In this document: one piece after another, positions 1 to 13,200 of the stretch | How positions within the stretch are numbered: the first letter of the stretch is position 1 | Layout: each line of letters starts with the position of its first letter | NCBI RefSeq assembly: GCF_000005505.3 | Contig: NC_016133.3 | Location: forward strand, 5,766,001 to 5,830,000 | Source: Brachypodium distachyon | Taxonomy: Eukaryota > Streptophyta > Magnoliopsida > Poales > Poaceae | Direction: 5' to 3' | DNA: 64,000 bases | Notes under the pieces: model-generated | The model's database searches: none | What the model saw: the letters and a program-made list of their open reading frames with translations, nothing else | What the model was told of the DNA's origin: nothing | Made by a program: the position numbers and the translations under genes

Positions 1-1
1 G

Positions 2-424
2 CTCCCCGTGACCCACAAGTGTGACGTGTACAGCTACGGGATGCTGTTGTTCGAGATGCTCGGGAGGCGGCGCAACCTGGAGCTTGGGGTGAATGGTCGG
101 GAGAGCCAGGAGTGGTACCCGAGGTGGGTGTGGCACCGGGTCGAGGCCGGCGAGACCGACGCCGTGTTGGCGCGTGCATTGGAGGCCGGGGATGTGGAGG
201 ACATGGAGAAGGCGGCGAGGATGTGTAAGGTGGCCTTGTGGTGCGTGCAGTGCCGCCCCGAGGACAGGCCGTCCATGGGCAACGTCGTGCAAATGCTGGA
301 GGGGGATGAAGAGATCGCCACGCCGGGTAACCCGTTCGCGCACCTGGCGGCCTACAATGCCGGGACATTGTCGGGGGACACCACCATGGAATCGTACGGT
401 TCTTCAGGTTTCACCGGTAGATAG
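2..424 (+). CDS. LRK10-like receptor kinase, C-terminal part (5' end outside window)
   Basis: The frame is open from base 2 and ends at TAG 422-424; about 140 residues are visible. They cover the end of a protein kinase domain: THKCDVYSYGMLLFEMLG is subdomain IX with its invariant Asp, and CVQCRPEDRPSMGNVVQMLEG is subdomain XI with its invariant Arg. A Ser/Thr-rich tail of about 35 residues follows. The DVYSYGM(L)LFE and RPSM..VVQMLEG wording is typical of the grass LRK10-like/PR5K-like receptor kinases (rust-resistance Lr10 relatives), membrane proteins that phosphorylate Ser/Thr. The catalytic loop, activation segment, transmembrane helix and extracellular domain lie upstream of the window, so subfamily and integrity cannot be judged. 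GTG at base 8 is an internal Val, not a start. Kinase identity is firm; the LRK10 assignment is inferred. Confidence 0.85.
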   Translation, partial: LPVTHKCDVYSYGMLLFEMLGRRRNLELGVNGRESQEWYPRWVWHRVEAGETDAVLARALEAGDVEDMEKAARMCKVALWCVQCRPEDRPSMGNVVQMLEGDEEIATPGNPFAHLAAYNAGTLSGDTTMESYGSSGFTGR

Positions 425-3310
425 AAGGTACCGCTCTGTTCTTTTGCGGAAAGATGTTGGAGGGTATTATCATCCTGTGCGTTTTTCATGTAACTGTCTT
501 GGTGGCTTCCAGTTATCGACCAAAACACCCACAAAGAAATAAGGTAGGTTTGGGGCTTGAGCCTATGATCATGTATCAAACTGATAAGACTCTGATGTAT
601 TGTGGTTTCAAATCAGTCAAATCTTTAAACTGCTAGAGGCATGGAACTTTACCTCACCGCTGTTTGGATCGTGGCCAAATTATGCCCTACCAAATTTTTG
701 GTCACGACCAAATAGCTGGTTTTTATATGGATGTGAGCAAATATTTTCGCATACCAGTGCCCCTTTGACTTTCTAGTTCATTTTGCTTCTCAATGTTTGC
801 CAATTCGCGAGCAAGAAAAATCTTAACCAAAATTTTGGCCAGCCACAATAAAATGGCAAAGGATAACACCAATCGTTCCGTTTCATAACTGTCCAACTTG
901 TGTCCTGTAGCACATGTTCATATCATTTGTTCGACATCTCCATGACCATAACCATTGTAACATTGGTCATCAACCAATACCTGGTCTACACGTATGTGGT
1001 CTCACATGTCAATCGAATAGGAACAACTTTTAAAATAGCCATCATATACATTGAGTTTCACGAGCAAGTGACATGCTTACTAATCAGAATTAATATGGCA
1101 TTCAAAGCCCCGCAAAAAAGAAACGAAAAAAGAGATCATTCAAAGACAACATTTATAGATGACGAATAGAGCGAAATATAATTCAACATTTATAAATCAC
1201 AGATATAGTTATCTCCGTGATTGTCTCTACAAAATATTTCTAACAAATATATCCTGTCATAACTCGTTCTTCTAAACTAAGCATAGTTTTAGATAGGAGC
1301 TCATACCTACTGTTTCAACAGTACTTGATCAGTTGGCTCTCACGCCTGACAGTAATATCTGCCGTGTTTCACCCACCCAAGCACAAAGTGTTCTTCTTTT
1401 TGAACTGGGATTTAGCAGCAAGTGTCGGAACGTGATGTCCTGGTTTGATCCAGCACTGACCTTCACTCAGATTCAGAGTGAGTTTCCTCAGTTGGTGGGT
1501 TGCAAAAATATATTTTCCTGGATTGGCTGCATGCCAACGTAACAAAGATCCTAGTCGTGATAACAAAGAGATGAACTGGCAGACCTGTTGAATGCTGCAG
1601 TGATGCATATAGACATGCGCAGTAACTATGTAACATGCTGCCCCAACAGTCTATCTGGTCAAAGGTTCCAGTTTAATGTGTGCGTATTCAAAAAGAAAGT
1701 GTAAATCAAGGGGCAACCAGCTGTAGGAGAGCCGTTCTTACAGGAAGGCAAAGATGGGCACATAGCCTACACAAGCAATTTCTTCTTAATAAGATGGAAA
1801 AGGGATCATGTCAACACTCGACAGACATGTGAGTAGGATCAAAGGGCGTCATCCTTTGCAACAGTGACAAATAAGGATGAAGAGAAAATAAGCACCCCAT
1901 TATCGACCAAAGAAATACTGATAAAGGTATCCACTGACCACTGCTACGAAGAAGGCAGGAATCTAAGATACAATTAACACTTTGTTGCTCCACAGTTGTA
2001 GAGATGAATTGAGTAACTGTACTGCAGAAACATCATTCAACAAATTCTCCTTTGCATGCTACACACAATATCACCATTGATATAGTTATCCTAGTCTTCG
2101 AGACATGACAAAGATATTATTGTTTGAGCTCTACCAGGGGAAAACCATAGCATATCGCAGCAACAAAAAATACCCCAGGACAAATTTGTCAAATAAAAAT
2201 GGTGATGGCACAACTTATCCAAGTTATCATAAATAGACGTTCTCAGTGATATCTAGATGACCACCCTCGCAAAATTCAGACTTTAGCTGAACATGTCGAT
2301 GTCCAATAGACTCAATAATGCAATTTTGGCGCTTGATATTTCAAGTGCAACATCACAAATGATTAGAACTTCACATATCTCAAGTACGTGGATCTGGTTT
2401 ATTAGTAATGATGGATTCATATAAAACGCACTTGCAATACCGATTTGTTGTATGCCACTGATACTTCAGTTAAACGGATTGTGCCAGTGTCTTATATTAA
2501 TTTATAGTTTCAGGCTTCCTGGGTTCGCTTTGGGTTGTTGAAGTGTGATCTAACTATTGATATTCCATTTCCCCTCTTTGGTTATTTTGTTTTCCAGCTA
2601 AGGAAATTTGTATGGAGCTGGTTAGGTGCTCTCAAAACACGTGTCAAGACATTGTAGTGTGGTAGGGATGTCTGTCTAATTTTTGCAGTGCTTCTAAATT
2701 AGGGTCTAGCAATGTGCTGTGACAAGAACTTGCTGCTTGTTGCAAAGTGTCTCTATGTGGAGTGTCAAAGTAACCCAAAAATAACTTTTGGAAAGGCATA
2801 CTAGGAACAATTAAGTCTAACTTTGCAAGTATTCATCCCATGTAAAGGTAAATCAGAAAGGCATATCAGACAGATAGTCAGCACAGTAAACAGCTGAGTT
2901 ATAAATTCTCCAATCTACTAAAATTGCATATTCAGTTCATGAGTGGACCAACGTAATTAACACATCAGGTAGCAACACAGCAAAGCCATGAAAAATTATA
3001 CATAACACATTTACCGTTTTCCGTATTCGAGGGAATTGTGCATTCCACGCCCAAATATACAACAATAGTTACAAATGCTAGCACAACAGGTTCCTGAAAA
3101 AAGGAGAAACATTTGCATGTAATTACTTAGCGTTGGTTCTTACTACTCCAATACAGAATGCATAGGATCACTAATTTGTACTACCAAATAAGCCTTTTTT
3201 TTAATTTTATCTAAGTGCGTAGCCTGTGATCTTAGTGCATAGACACAATTCAACCTTCATATCTTGCAATCAACAACTGCAGGATAAGAATTAAGTTGAG
3301 TTTGCTTACA
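425..3310. other. Intergenic: kinase 3' flank and TPR gene 3' flank
   Basis: AT-rich. The first 200-300 bases are probably the 3' UTR of the kinase gene. Short open frames here show no family motif and no persuasive codon structure. One stretch on the minus strand (about 3018-3102) has a good acceptor, an open frame and a donor, and is reported as a finding. No MITE with clear Stowaway ends was seen. Confidence 0.5.
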
Positions 3311-4003
3311 TCAATCACTCTCGTTGCCCTCGCTCCCTCCGCCTGTCCGACGGAGACCGTCGCGCACAATAGGCAGAGTTGGGTCTATGGAGGCGGCGGT
3401 CTTGAACGACTTTCGGGCCTCGGCGGCGAGGCCCTTCCTCTCGTAGCACTCGCCAAGCAGAGCGTGAGCGCGGGGGTTCTCGGGGCTAAGGCGGACAGCC
3501 TCGGCGAGATCTGCGGCGGCCTGATCGACGCGGCGGCGGCGGTTGAGCGCGAGCGCGATCTCGGCGCGCTTGGCGAGCGCGTCCCCGCGCTCCCGTGGCT
3601 CGAGGGAGCGCGCAAGCAGCGGCGCGAGTGCGAGGTCGAGGGTGCGCAGCGCGGGGAGGCGGTGGCCCTGGAGGTCCAGGGCCAGGGCCTTGAGGATGAG
3701 CGGCGCGGCGTCGCGGGGGTCGAGCGCGATGGCGCGGTCGGCCTCGGCGACGGCCGCGCGGGCGAGCGGACCCGGGGGCTTTGGCGCGGCGGCGCGTGCG
3801 CGGGCGAGGAGCTGGGCGCCCTGCGCGAAGTGCCGGCGCGACTGCGCGGCGGAGGAGCCGCCGGCGCCGCGGCGGAGGCGGAGGGCGGCGCGGCGGGGGA
3901 GGGAGTGGAGGACGACGAGCATGCCCGCGGCGAAGATGAAGAGGAGGCACTGGACGACGGCCTCCGGCCAGGTAGCGGCGGCGCCCAGGGCCAGGACTGA
4001 CAT
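3311..4003 (-). CDS. Membrane-anchored tetratricopeptide-repeat protein
   Basis: Intronless frame of 230 codons plus TGA (complement of 3311-3313). I chose the ATG at 4003-4001 ([12 protein letters not shown]) over the in-frame one 19 codons upstream, because the upstream part is not GC-rich like the rest and the chosen start leads straight into a hydrophobic segment. Residues about 12-35 form one likely membrane span near the N-terminus, followed by a basic stretch ([10 protein letters not shown]). The remainder is helical, with about three TPR units near residues 83-115, 138-170 and 176-209. The last ([23 protein letters not shown], with ALDP/LSPENP/IDP-type endings) is the clearest. TPRs are protein-docking modules; partner and organelle are unknown. 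A donor-like GTAAGC directly after the stop suggests a possible 3' UTR intron. The TPR call is firm; its specific role is not known. Confidence 0.8.
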   Translation of the reverse strand: MSVLALGAAATWPEAVVQCLLFIFAAGMLVVLHSLPRRAALRLRRGAGGSSAAQSRRHFAQGAQLLARARAAAPKPPGPLARAAVAEADRAIALDPRDAAPLILKALALDLQGHRLPALRTLDLALAPLLARSLEPRERGDALAKRAEIALALNRRRRVDQAAADLAEAVRLSPENPRAHALLGECYERKGLAAEARKSFKTAASIDPTLPIVRDGLRRTGGGSEGNESD

Positions 4004-4176
4004 GGCTTGGTTTCGGTGTGGCTGGAGACAGCTTTTTGGTTGGAAACATAGAGGCAACAAGGTAAATAGCCCTAGGACTTACAAAAAGAAATTCAAAAGA
4101 GTTCGAGAGCACTCGAATAATGTTTCAAAAATTCAAATCTTAGTTTAGTTCTACACGGGAGACAGGTGGGATGCAA

Positions 4177-4273
4177 TACTCCCTCCGGTCCATAATAAGT
4201 GTCGGAAAACTAATACAAATTTGTACTACTTCTGTATTAAATTCCCGACACTTATTATGGATCAGAGGGAGTA
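4177..4273. mobile_element. Stowaway-type MITE
   Basis: The ends are inverted repeats of about 29 bases: the left end begins CTCCCTCCGGTCCATAATAA and the right end mirrors it as TTATTATGGATCAGAGGGAG. A TA duplication flanks each end. This is the hallmark of Tc1/mariner-derived Stowaway MITEs of grasses. It lies in the promoter-proximal region of the minus-strand TPR gene. Confidence 0.93.
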
Positions 4274-4971
4274 AATTTTTGAACACACAGCGCGACAACG
4301 GCAGCACAAGGATATAGGCACTTGCATTCTTTTTGTTATTTTCAGACGCCGTTAATTGGGAATAGCTCGGGGTGCAGCCAGTGAGCATCAATAGCACCGC
4401 GACAGTTAGTTTATGGAAATCAGACTGTCTGTCTTGTTCAAACTAAGTCACCTATGACTTGGATAATCTACCCACCGCTGGCAGAGACAGGCCTAGGGCA
4501 ACTTCGGTGTATGCTTAGAATAAAAAAAACATTGTAGAATGGTCTCTCAAAATTTAAAAGACAAAACATTAAAAAGCGGTGCATAAGAAAACTTAGCAGA
4601 GGACGCGATTTGTTGCTGGTTCCGCTGCTGCCACCTAGATGATTCACTGGGATTGTAACCTAGGCTGAGCACTTGTTGATTTAACCCAAACCGAGTGCTT
4701 GACCTACAACTCCTAAGCCTATGTGATAAAAAGCAAAATAGTGTGATTTGTTTCAGCGGCCGAGCTAGCCCATTTGCAAAGCCTGGACAAAGTCTATACG
4801 CTTCTTGTAAGCTAGTGTTTGCCCTGAAAAACTTACTAATCCAATCATTAGATTTACATTAACTTAACATGAATTTGCGCAGGGGAGCCCGGGCAACTAA
4901 TCGGGGTCGTCAGGCGGTGGCCCCACCCCCGATTTCTTTGGTTATCATGCTCGCTGTCATTATGTAAATTA

Positions 4972-5033
4972 TACTATCTTTGTCTCAAAATATAAGACTA
5001 TTTGGTAGTCCATATTTTGAAAGGGAGGTAGTA
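4972..5033. mobile_element. Minimal Stowaway-like MITE
   Basis: A 62-base palindromic element. The left arm TCTCAAAATATAAGAC pairs with the right arm GTCCATATTTTGAAAG, the outer ends read TACTA..CTTT and ..GGGAGGTAGTA, and TA flanks both sides. There is almost no loop, consistent with an internally deleted Stowaway copy. Confidence 0.6.
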
Positions 5034-6290
5034 GCATTTTGGTTGTCATGATACCATGCTTAAAGTCATAATGATATTTCGCTTGTCACCTCCAACCAGT
5101 TTTTAATTGTTAGTTGTAATCGATCAAAATATTAGCATTCATTCTCAAATGCCCCCCCTCATCAAATGCCACCAATCAGGTTAAACAGTTCGGTGCCTTT
5201 TGTATGTTAGTCATAGAGCAGAACAAGAATGATTTTTTTGCTTATTTGACAATTCCCTGCAGATTGTAGGTTAAATGTGGGGTACTTTATGCTTGTCGAA
5301 TGCAAGTCAATCAGTTTAAAAATGGGCTCTATTTTGGGTTGAATTTTCACATGGGCTATGCTTCTTGTGTTGAGAAATTCAAGAATCACAACAACCCTTC
5401 GATGGAGAATAGTGGCACCAATGGACTAAGTCAGGGCTATGAATTGGCTTCGGCATGTTAGAATTTGATCCATCATTGATGCTTTTGTGTGCTATGAACA
5501 ATTGGATGTTTTACTTTAGTGTTTTGACAAACTATAATTGAACATGTGAGTTTTTTGCACCTCTTGGTCAGTGCTCGGTGAATGCATCTTCATGGCCATT
5601 GTGATCTTTTTTAGGTTCGCCTCAATTCCACGACGGGACATCATGAGGTTCACCATGATCTTGTAATCTAATACTACACGTTGGCATTGTTGGGAAGTGT
5701 ATGCTCCTTTCAACTCCACGATGTTGCAGCTCATAATAATGCTTGATGGATCAGTTTTCAGACGAATAGTTTGAATGCTTGTGCTATTGTTGTATTATTA
5801 TTACAATATATCAATGAGCTATCTTGGATGATTAGTTCCTCCGATGATCAACTCGAATGCTTCTACCACAAGATTTAAACGAATGGATACTGTAGGCAGC
5901 AGGATTCTTTTGGTTCTTGCCTACTCATGCCCTACTAATTTGTGCCAATCATGGACTAGCCAAAAACTTGGCTGAGGATTGTTGGCCCATAATTGACCAA
6001 AAATTTGACAGAAGAAAGATATTAGGTGGTTCACAAGATTTCTTTGGCAACCAAATTTTAACACTTAACCAAATAAGAGCCAAACTAGATAGGCCGTCAA
6101 AAATTTGGTAAAGCAAATTTAGACACAAACCAAACATACCACAAGTTTCCAACAGCTCTTTCACAACCGCCCTGTCAGAAAGCCCGGTACGGCCTGCTTG
6201 GTGGCCCATTATCCGGGACGTCAGCTGGGATCTCGTTTTGGAAGACGACAAGAGATCTCCCGTTCTCCACACGGGCTGTGCACGTAGCAA

Positions 6291-7268
6291 TTGCCTATCC
6301 TCCCCGCCGCAGGGGCAAAACCGTACTTGGCCCCGCGGAAGGCAGGGGTAGGTTTAACTCGGCCGCTGCTCGCCTCCTCCCCTCTCCTATCCCCACCTCA
6401 CTCCGCTTGTGCGGCCGCGTGGAGCTGCTGCTGCTGCCCAGTTGCGGCCGCGCGCCTCCACCCCTACCCCCGCGCCGCTACGATCGAAGCTTCCGCGCGG
6501 CGATCCCGGCCGCTGCTCACGTATCTCCTCCTCGCGGTTCGTGCCCCTTCATCCCCTCCCCCCTCCGGTGTCGCCGTCCCGTCGTCCGCCGGATCGCGCG
6601 TTGCGCTGCGGTTTGCGCTCGATCTGCTCGGTTCATTGAGTGCCTCGTGCGGGGTTGATTGCGCGGATTCAGTCGGGAGCTGTAGGGGTCTGTGTTCGGG
6701 GTTTGTGACACGGTAGGGTTTTGGGGAGTTTTTAGGGTTGCGCGGTGCGAAGCATGGCTCCTGATCCGTGTGGCGCGAGGTTCAGATTCGTGTTATAAGC
6801 TCAGTCAGTAGCTTAAAGGGCGCTTTAAATCCAGGGAGGGACACTTTGATGACTTGTTCATGATTAATTAAAATTGGTAGTGTTGGAGGACTTGCTGGCT
6901 TTACTTAGAGGAGTAAATAAGTAACCACGTCTGTGTATTGCCAGTTTGCCACCAGTAGTTGGCAGAGGAGGTCCTGGAGAGCTATTGGATAAATGCATGT
7001 AACTTCAAACTTATGTCTTTTGGAATGACGTGCAAATCAAATAAGAGTTCACTTCCATTATAACAGACACTCACTTGCTGTACCTACGATTCAGTTATTT
7101 ACTATTTTCCGTGCTTTCGTATGACCGTTTGTAAAATCAGCTTGTGACGGTGCTGTAATATTATTGTGCCTGCCCTTATTTTTTCTGTACCATCTGTAGT
7201 TCATCTACCACTATGCTTTTTTACTCAGTTTGAAGCATCTGTGCTGGCTGACTTTGGCCATTGAGAAG
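6291..7268 (+). promoter_or_regulatory. CYP95-type gene: GC/CT-rich leader and probable leader intron
   Basis: From about 6290 the sequence turns sharply GC- and CT-rich, as at grass transcription starts; no convincing TATA box was seen. A probable non-coding first exon could end at the GTTCGT donor near 6537. TTACTCAG at 7221-7228 is a good acceptor, placing the second leader exon at 7229 and the start codon at 7269. The open frames in the GC-rich part show no family motifs and are probably leader sequence. Exact transcription start and donor are inferred. Confidence 0.55.
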
Positions 7269-10200
7269 ATGAGTAAAAAGAAGAACCCTATTGTCTTTCT
7301 GGATGTATCAATAGGTGATGGGCCTGATGAAAGAATGATTTTTGAGGTACACTTTCTTTCCCTTGCGTGTTGTCTCTGTGATCCTTATAAGTTGACAACT
7401 CGACATCCAAGTGTCTGGTGTATGATCAACCAAATTCTAGTCATGTCCTCCATTATTTGTTTATTATCATGTGTCAGTTCTGAGGACATAATTTGTAAAT
7501 TAGTGAACAATTGCTCTTTTCCTTTCAGCTTTTTGCCGATGTTGCTCCCCTGACAGCTGAGAACTTCAGAGCATTATGCACAGGTAATCTTCTTTTTATC
7601 TTGTTTTAGGTCAGTAGATACAAATAGCATTTGAAGCTAACTTGTACTTCTGACTATTTCTGACAACTGGTCTGTTTTTTTTTAAAGTCCAAAGTCTGAC
7701 ATTATACTTATGAGTTCGTTTCTTTAAATGCACCTTCTTTAAATTTCCCAGGATAAATGTATTTGCATACTTCCACTCAAAATATTGGCCAATCAATGAA
7801 ATAATGCAGGTTGTACAATCTAAGGCGGCCTACTCATGGCAGTTACTATATATGAAAAATCTATACACATTCAAATACAAAACAAATGATGCAATTGGCT
7901 TAGGTGCAGTTTTTTCCGTCCCCCTTTTGGGGCACATTTAGGTGTCAATTCCTAGTGTGAATTGAAGATCTGGAACTCTGAACTCGTGTTTATACTTATG
8001 TACCTACTGTTGTGGCTGCAGTTCTGGTCTAGAAATTATGTTCTAAACTATGAGCATGATTCAGAATGCTAATATTTACATGTGTACCTGTTAAAATCAT
8101 GGAATAACATATTGCTATAGACATTTTTTTGGTTGTGCTAGGGCCCACAATTTCAACATGTTGGTCTGCCAGGTTAACTTCGTTTTTGAAAAGTTCAGTC
8201 CCTTGTTCTGTGACTGTTGCTCTTGTTAATCGAGGTTGTATGCTCCAGGTGAGATGGGAATTGGACAAACAACTAAGAAGCCATTATATTATAAGGGATC
8301 AATATTCCACCGTGTCATCAAGGGGTTTATGGCACAAGTCAGTTTTTCGCCCCCCACCCTTCCCCTCTCTTTCTCTCTCAATTTCATACAGTGTATGGCT
8401 TGTAACTATAATCTAAAACGATTTTTTAGGCTAGCATTTTGGTTGGCTTTATCTCTTCCTGTGTTTTAGCAAGTTCCTTGTTTCCTTCTTCATGATGTAG
8501 GACTCAGGACAGATGCTGTCGACTGCTTTTCTTATCATATAGTATTTAAGGTTGTGTTTTGTATTATCGGCATTGAAAAAAAAGAGAAGAGGTGCATTTA
8601 ATTGCTTTATTACCAAAGTTTGCTAATTGTTACTTCCTTTTTTCAGGGTGGTGACTTCTCAAATGGAGATGGTGAGTTGTACAATTCTTTCTTCTCTTAC
8701 ATTTTCTCTGCCCTATTTTTTTCTGGAGCAGGAGGAAGTTCCCCAACATTATATGACCCCTTTCTTGGTTCTCTTGTGTCTTATACTGAAATGAAACACC
8801 GTGTTTATGCATCAGTACTTGTACAGACTGCGTGCATGTATGCATGAGATGGCTGGCTGATGCTAGTTCTGGTAAATCTGTTTGTTCTTACATGAAACGA
8901 GCTTCAGTTTAGTGGGCAGAAATATAGGTGGAGAAGAACTTCAGGGGAAGAGGAGTAGATGACTTCATTTAGTCTTCCTTAATTGTTCATTTCTGTGACA
9001 TGTCCTTCTTGTTTGATAATTTTTTCCCATACACATAATAGTATTCCGTCCTGATGCTCCATGCTTTTGCTATTTGTTGAATTGACTCGATAATATAGTT
9101 CCGTTTTCAGGAAATGGTGGAGAAAGTATATACGGCGAGCAATTTGAAGGTAATAATCTTTGAACTTAGTAAGAAACTATCCTTTTAAAGTCTAATATGC
9201 ATGGTTTCATTTATATTCGATAATCTCTAAATCTTTGCAGCAGGCTGCTTACCCATCTAATGTTGTAGTTGCAGATACATACATTCTTATAAAACATTCC
9301 TATCCTCGCATATAGCACTCATCCTGTTATACTATCAGTATGTGTGTAATGGCATTTGCTATTTGTATTTCAGATGAAAATTTTGTGTTGTGCCATAATG
9401 ACCGCGGTCTCTTGTCAATGGCCAATGCTGGAAGTAATACTAACACCAATGGCTCCCAGTTCTTCATTACGTTCAAGCCTAGTGCTCATCTTGACAGGTC
9501 TGTTTGGACGAGTTTCATTTGAAATTTCAGACTTCAAGTATATTGTGTAAACGTTAGGACTACATGAATTGGGTCAAATCTGTGCAGGAGGTACCCTTAC
9601 CATTGGGAAACAAAAATGTCTACCCACACACTCGAGCAATATCGCGTGTAAATTAATAAGAGATGCTCACCTATAAGCTTTTAACTGTCATTCATTGGAC
9701 TATTGATTTGCTTAATGCTAAAGTAACTACCTTTAAATAAAATTTTGAATAGTAGTGGTCTCCCAAATCTAGAACAAGGTCTTTCATGCGTTGTTCCTAG
9801 AGTAGCTCATTATTTGCTTAATTTCTCTATTTGTCAGGTAATCTATGTCAGAATTTACTGGCACTACTTTTTATGTTTTGTTTGGATCTACACAAGTGCC
9901 TGACTTAAATCTTCCCTAGTAATAGTGCTTTCTGAGGTGTATGTAGTTGAATATAGTTTCATTCTTTTCTGTCATCTGTCCTCCTTCTCTGTTTCCAGTG
10001 TGAGGGTATTCTGATGTATCCATGCTGGGAAATCTTGTTGCTCTGCGCACTGAGCCCTTGGAATTGCTTGGATATTCAAATTGATTGGTGCTTTATTTCC
10101 TTAAATGAAAAAGATATTACTTGTATGGTCGAGGGCAAAGGGTTCCAGAAAGTCATACTTGTGCATCTTGAAAAGAAATTCATACATGTGCAACTGCAAA

Positions 10201-13200
10201 AATTGTGCAAAAATATGACAAACGTGCAACATGAAAAAAGAGACATTGTACATCGCATATTTGATGCGTAACATTCTGCACATGCACATGTATGCCTCTT
10301 TGGCATTTTTTAGATGCACAAGTACTCAATTTAAAACCTTTTGCACTCACCCATAGGGGCAAAAATACACATTCTAATTAAAAGCAATTACTCCCTCCTT
10401 TTCACAAAGGTTGGCGTATTTTGTTTCATTAAGACAAGCTTTTGACCAAGAATTACTATATTATTATGTAAGTTATATGATATGAAACCATGATCATTAG
10501 CAATAACTTTTAAGACGAATCCAATATAAATTTCATGTATGAAAAAACACATATCAATAGTTTTCATCGGTCAAAGCCTTGTCTTAACGAAACAAAATAC
10601 GCCAACCTTTGTGAAATGGAGGGAGTATTTTGTTGTGTGAAACATGTAATAATTGTAGATAGGCAATGGTTCATGTGAATTTGGACATTCTCTAGTTTCT
10701 AGTTTAGAAAGTAGGATCTTGGACTAGATGCATACTTATCTGAGTGATTGCAGTTACATCTTTTGCATGGTACTTTTATGCTTCAAATATGCCTGGATTT
10801 AAAGTCAATAGTATAGCAGGCTTACTATGGCAGGATGTTCATGGATCCGTACGCTGAACTGTCAGCAGTTTAAGTAATACCTTACTACATTGCAGGAAGA
10901 GCACTGTTTTTGGCAAGCTTATTCTTGGAAATGATGTGCTGAAGCGGATAGAGCATGTTGATGTGCATGAATCTACTAATATGCCACTTGTTCCAATAAA
11001 AATAGTGGATTGTGGGGAGCTTGTTGATGCTAAAGACTGCAGATCTGTGACAACTGAAAATGGTACGGCTCAAATTGTTGAATGGCACTTATCAAATGCA
11101 CCCAAGAACTATCTATGCTTTAAGATTTAGATCTCTGCACTTTTCTAATGCACCCAACAACTACCTATGCATTTGAGAATTCTATATCTTTTGCACACTT
11201 TAATTTTTAACACCATTTACATGCTATGATTGTCATATAGATAAGAAGAGACTCAAATCAAAGTTGTCCAAGATTTCATCTGATGGTGAAGGTATTGAAG
11301 AAAAATACAAAGGACATCGCAAGAAATCTTCAAAGAGGAGAAGGAAGAGGAAGAAATATTCTTCTTCAGAATCAGACAGCTCATCTGAGTCTGACTCATC
11401 AGATTCTGAGAGCGATTCTGATTACTCCAGTGACTCTTCTGATATCAGCAGTTCAAGTGACGAGAAGCGGAAGCGCAGGAAGAGACACTCCAAGAAGGAT
11501 AAACGCAAGCATGGAAAAAGGAAGCGTGATCGAAGGCGCGAGAAAAGACGTAGAAAACGTGACAGGAAATCAAAGCAAAAGTCAAAAAGGTTTGTTTGCA
11601 TTTTCAAATTAGACATTTCAGCCTGTTCACTTGCATATAACATAATTCTTATTTACCAGAACGGTAGAGAGTGGCAGTGAAACAGGAGATACCAGTAATA
11701 GCAGCTCTGAGGATGATAGACGAAAGCGACGTCATCGTGGACGAAACTCTAAGTCCACAGCTCAAGTTTCTGGTAATTTCCTTTTGTTGCTGATGCATGC
11801 ATAGTTGCTTCATTTCATTGGGAGTAAATTGAAGTAGGTGCTCTTAAACCTACACTAATTTCCTACTTAGGCGCATGGCCCATGAACTTCAAAATATGAT
11901 TGACATTTCGCTAGCACACTTTGTTTACTACTCCCTCCGTCCAACAAAAGATGTCTCAACTTTGACTAAATTTGAATGCATCTATACACTAAGTCATGTC
12001 TAGATACATCCAAATTTTGACAAACTTGAGACATCTTTGGTTGGACGGAGGGAGTATGTTAATCCATCATTAACCACAACGGAATTATGTCATACTATGA
12101 CATTTATGCCCCAGAACCACAAGTGATATTGGAGCCCTCATATGCCTCAGAGGCCGTATGGAACTATGCCAACATAAGTATTTCTCGTCAGTTTATGTAC
12201 ATAATTAGCAAGGTTCAAAAAGGCACAATGTGAGTGCTTAGGCAGGTGGTTGACTAGGAACTGTGCTGCAAGGGGCTGAGAAGATTTGAAGGAGGTTGTG
12301 GTCAGAGTCTCAAAGGATGAGTCATTAGTGAGTGATGTTTGCAGCAGTGGGGGTGGCAGGGGAGCTTGAGTCCAGGTCACTGTGAAGCTAGGTGGCGAGG
12401 TAGCTCCCATGGAGCTTGGTGGCAAGGTCTGTGGCGAAGAGCTCTGCCAAGGAAAGAGGTGGATGAGCTCTGGGAGGGGTGGAGGGCATAGCCGCATAGG
12501 CAATCAACAGCGTCCTGGTTGGCCATTAAGGCCCAACTAGAAACCCTAGCTTTCACAGCCAATTTAGACTGTCCATAATCTGTACCCACTATGCATCAAG
12601 AATATAATCTATCCACCCATCCATTAAGAATCAATGCTGACGCTGCTTCTCCTCTAACCTCTTTGCTTCATCAAAACATCGCTACCGTTCATTTCTTCTC
12701 GCACCACCACTGCTACTTCTTGCCCATGACCACCACCCCTCCCACCGCCTCAGCTGCAAGACCTCGTGGGAATACCTCACGCCGCCAGAATACCTTGCCG
12801 AAGCACCTGAACCACCATTTAACTCCAAGACGTGGTGCCTCTGCCGTTTCTGCCTTTTGTAACCTTGATATTTAGGTAATCGATGGAATAATGTTGCTAG
12901 CTTATGCAAGGTGAAGGATCCTCCAGAAGACTTTAAATGAGAAAGTGGTTTAAATTTGGCATGTAGATCTTTGGGGTGCAAATTTGCTCTCCTTAAGTTG
13001 GTGTGTTCTCTGGGAACACCTGATCTTTGCGGCTCACTGTTCATTTGTTTTGATCATGTTTGGCTGTGGTATTTTGCTACAAGATAATTGTTGTGTCATT
13101 ATAAGCCTCTGTCCCTAGCTATCATTGATTACTGACTGCCTCATCAAATATACTTTGAAACTGGGAAATCAGGCAGCAGCAGCTGCATGCCTGTATTTTG

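Larger units (their letters stand above)
4004..6290. other. Intergenic between TPR gene and CYP95-type gene
   Basis: AT-rich spacer, upstream of both flanking genes (divergent promoters). It carries a Stowaway MITE at 4177-4273, a minimal Stowaway-like element at 4972-5033, and a stretch at about 5890-6140 rich in AACCAAA/TTTGGTT words that may be an old MITE I could not delimit. No coding sequence recognised. Confidence 0.5.

Noticed and set aside
3296..4148. Plus-strand frames opposite the TPR gene
   Set aside because: Arg/Ala/Gly-rich shadows of the TPR coding strand, created by high GC content.
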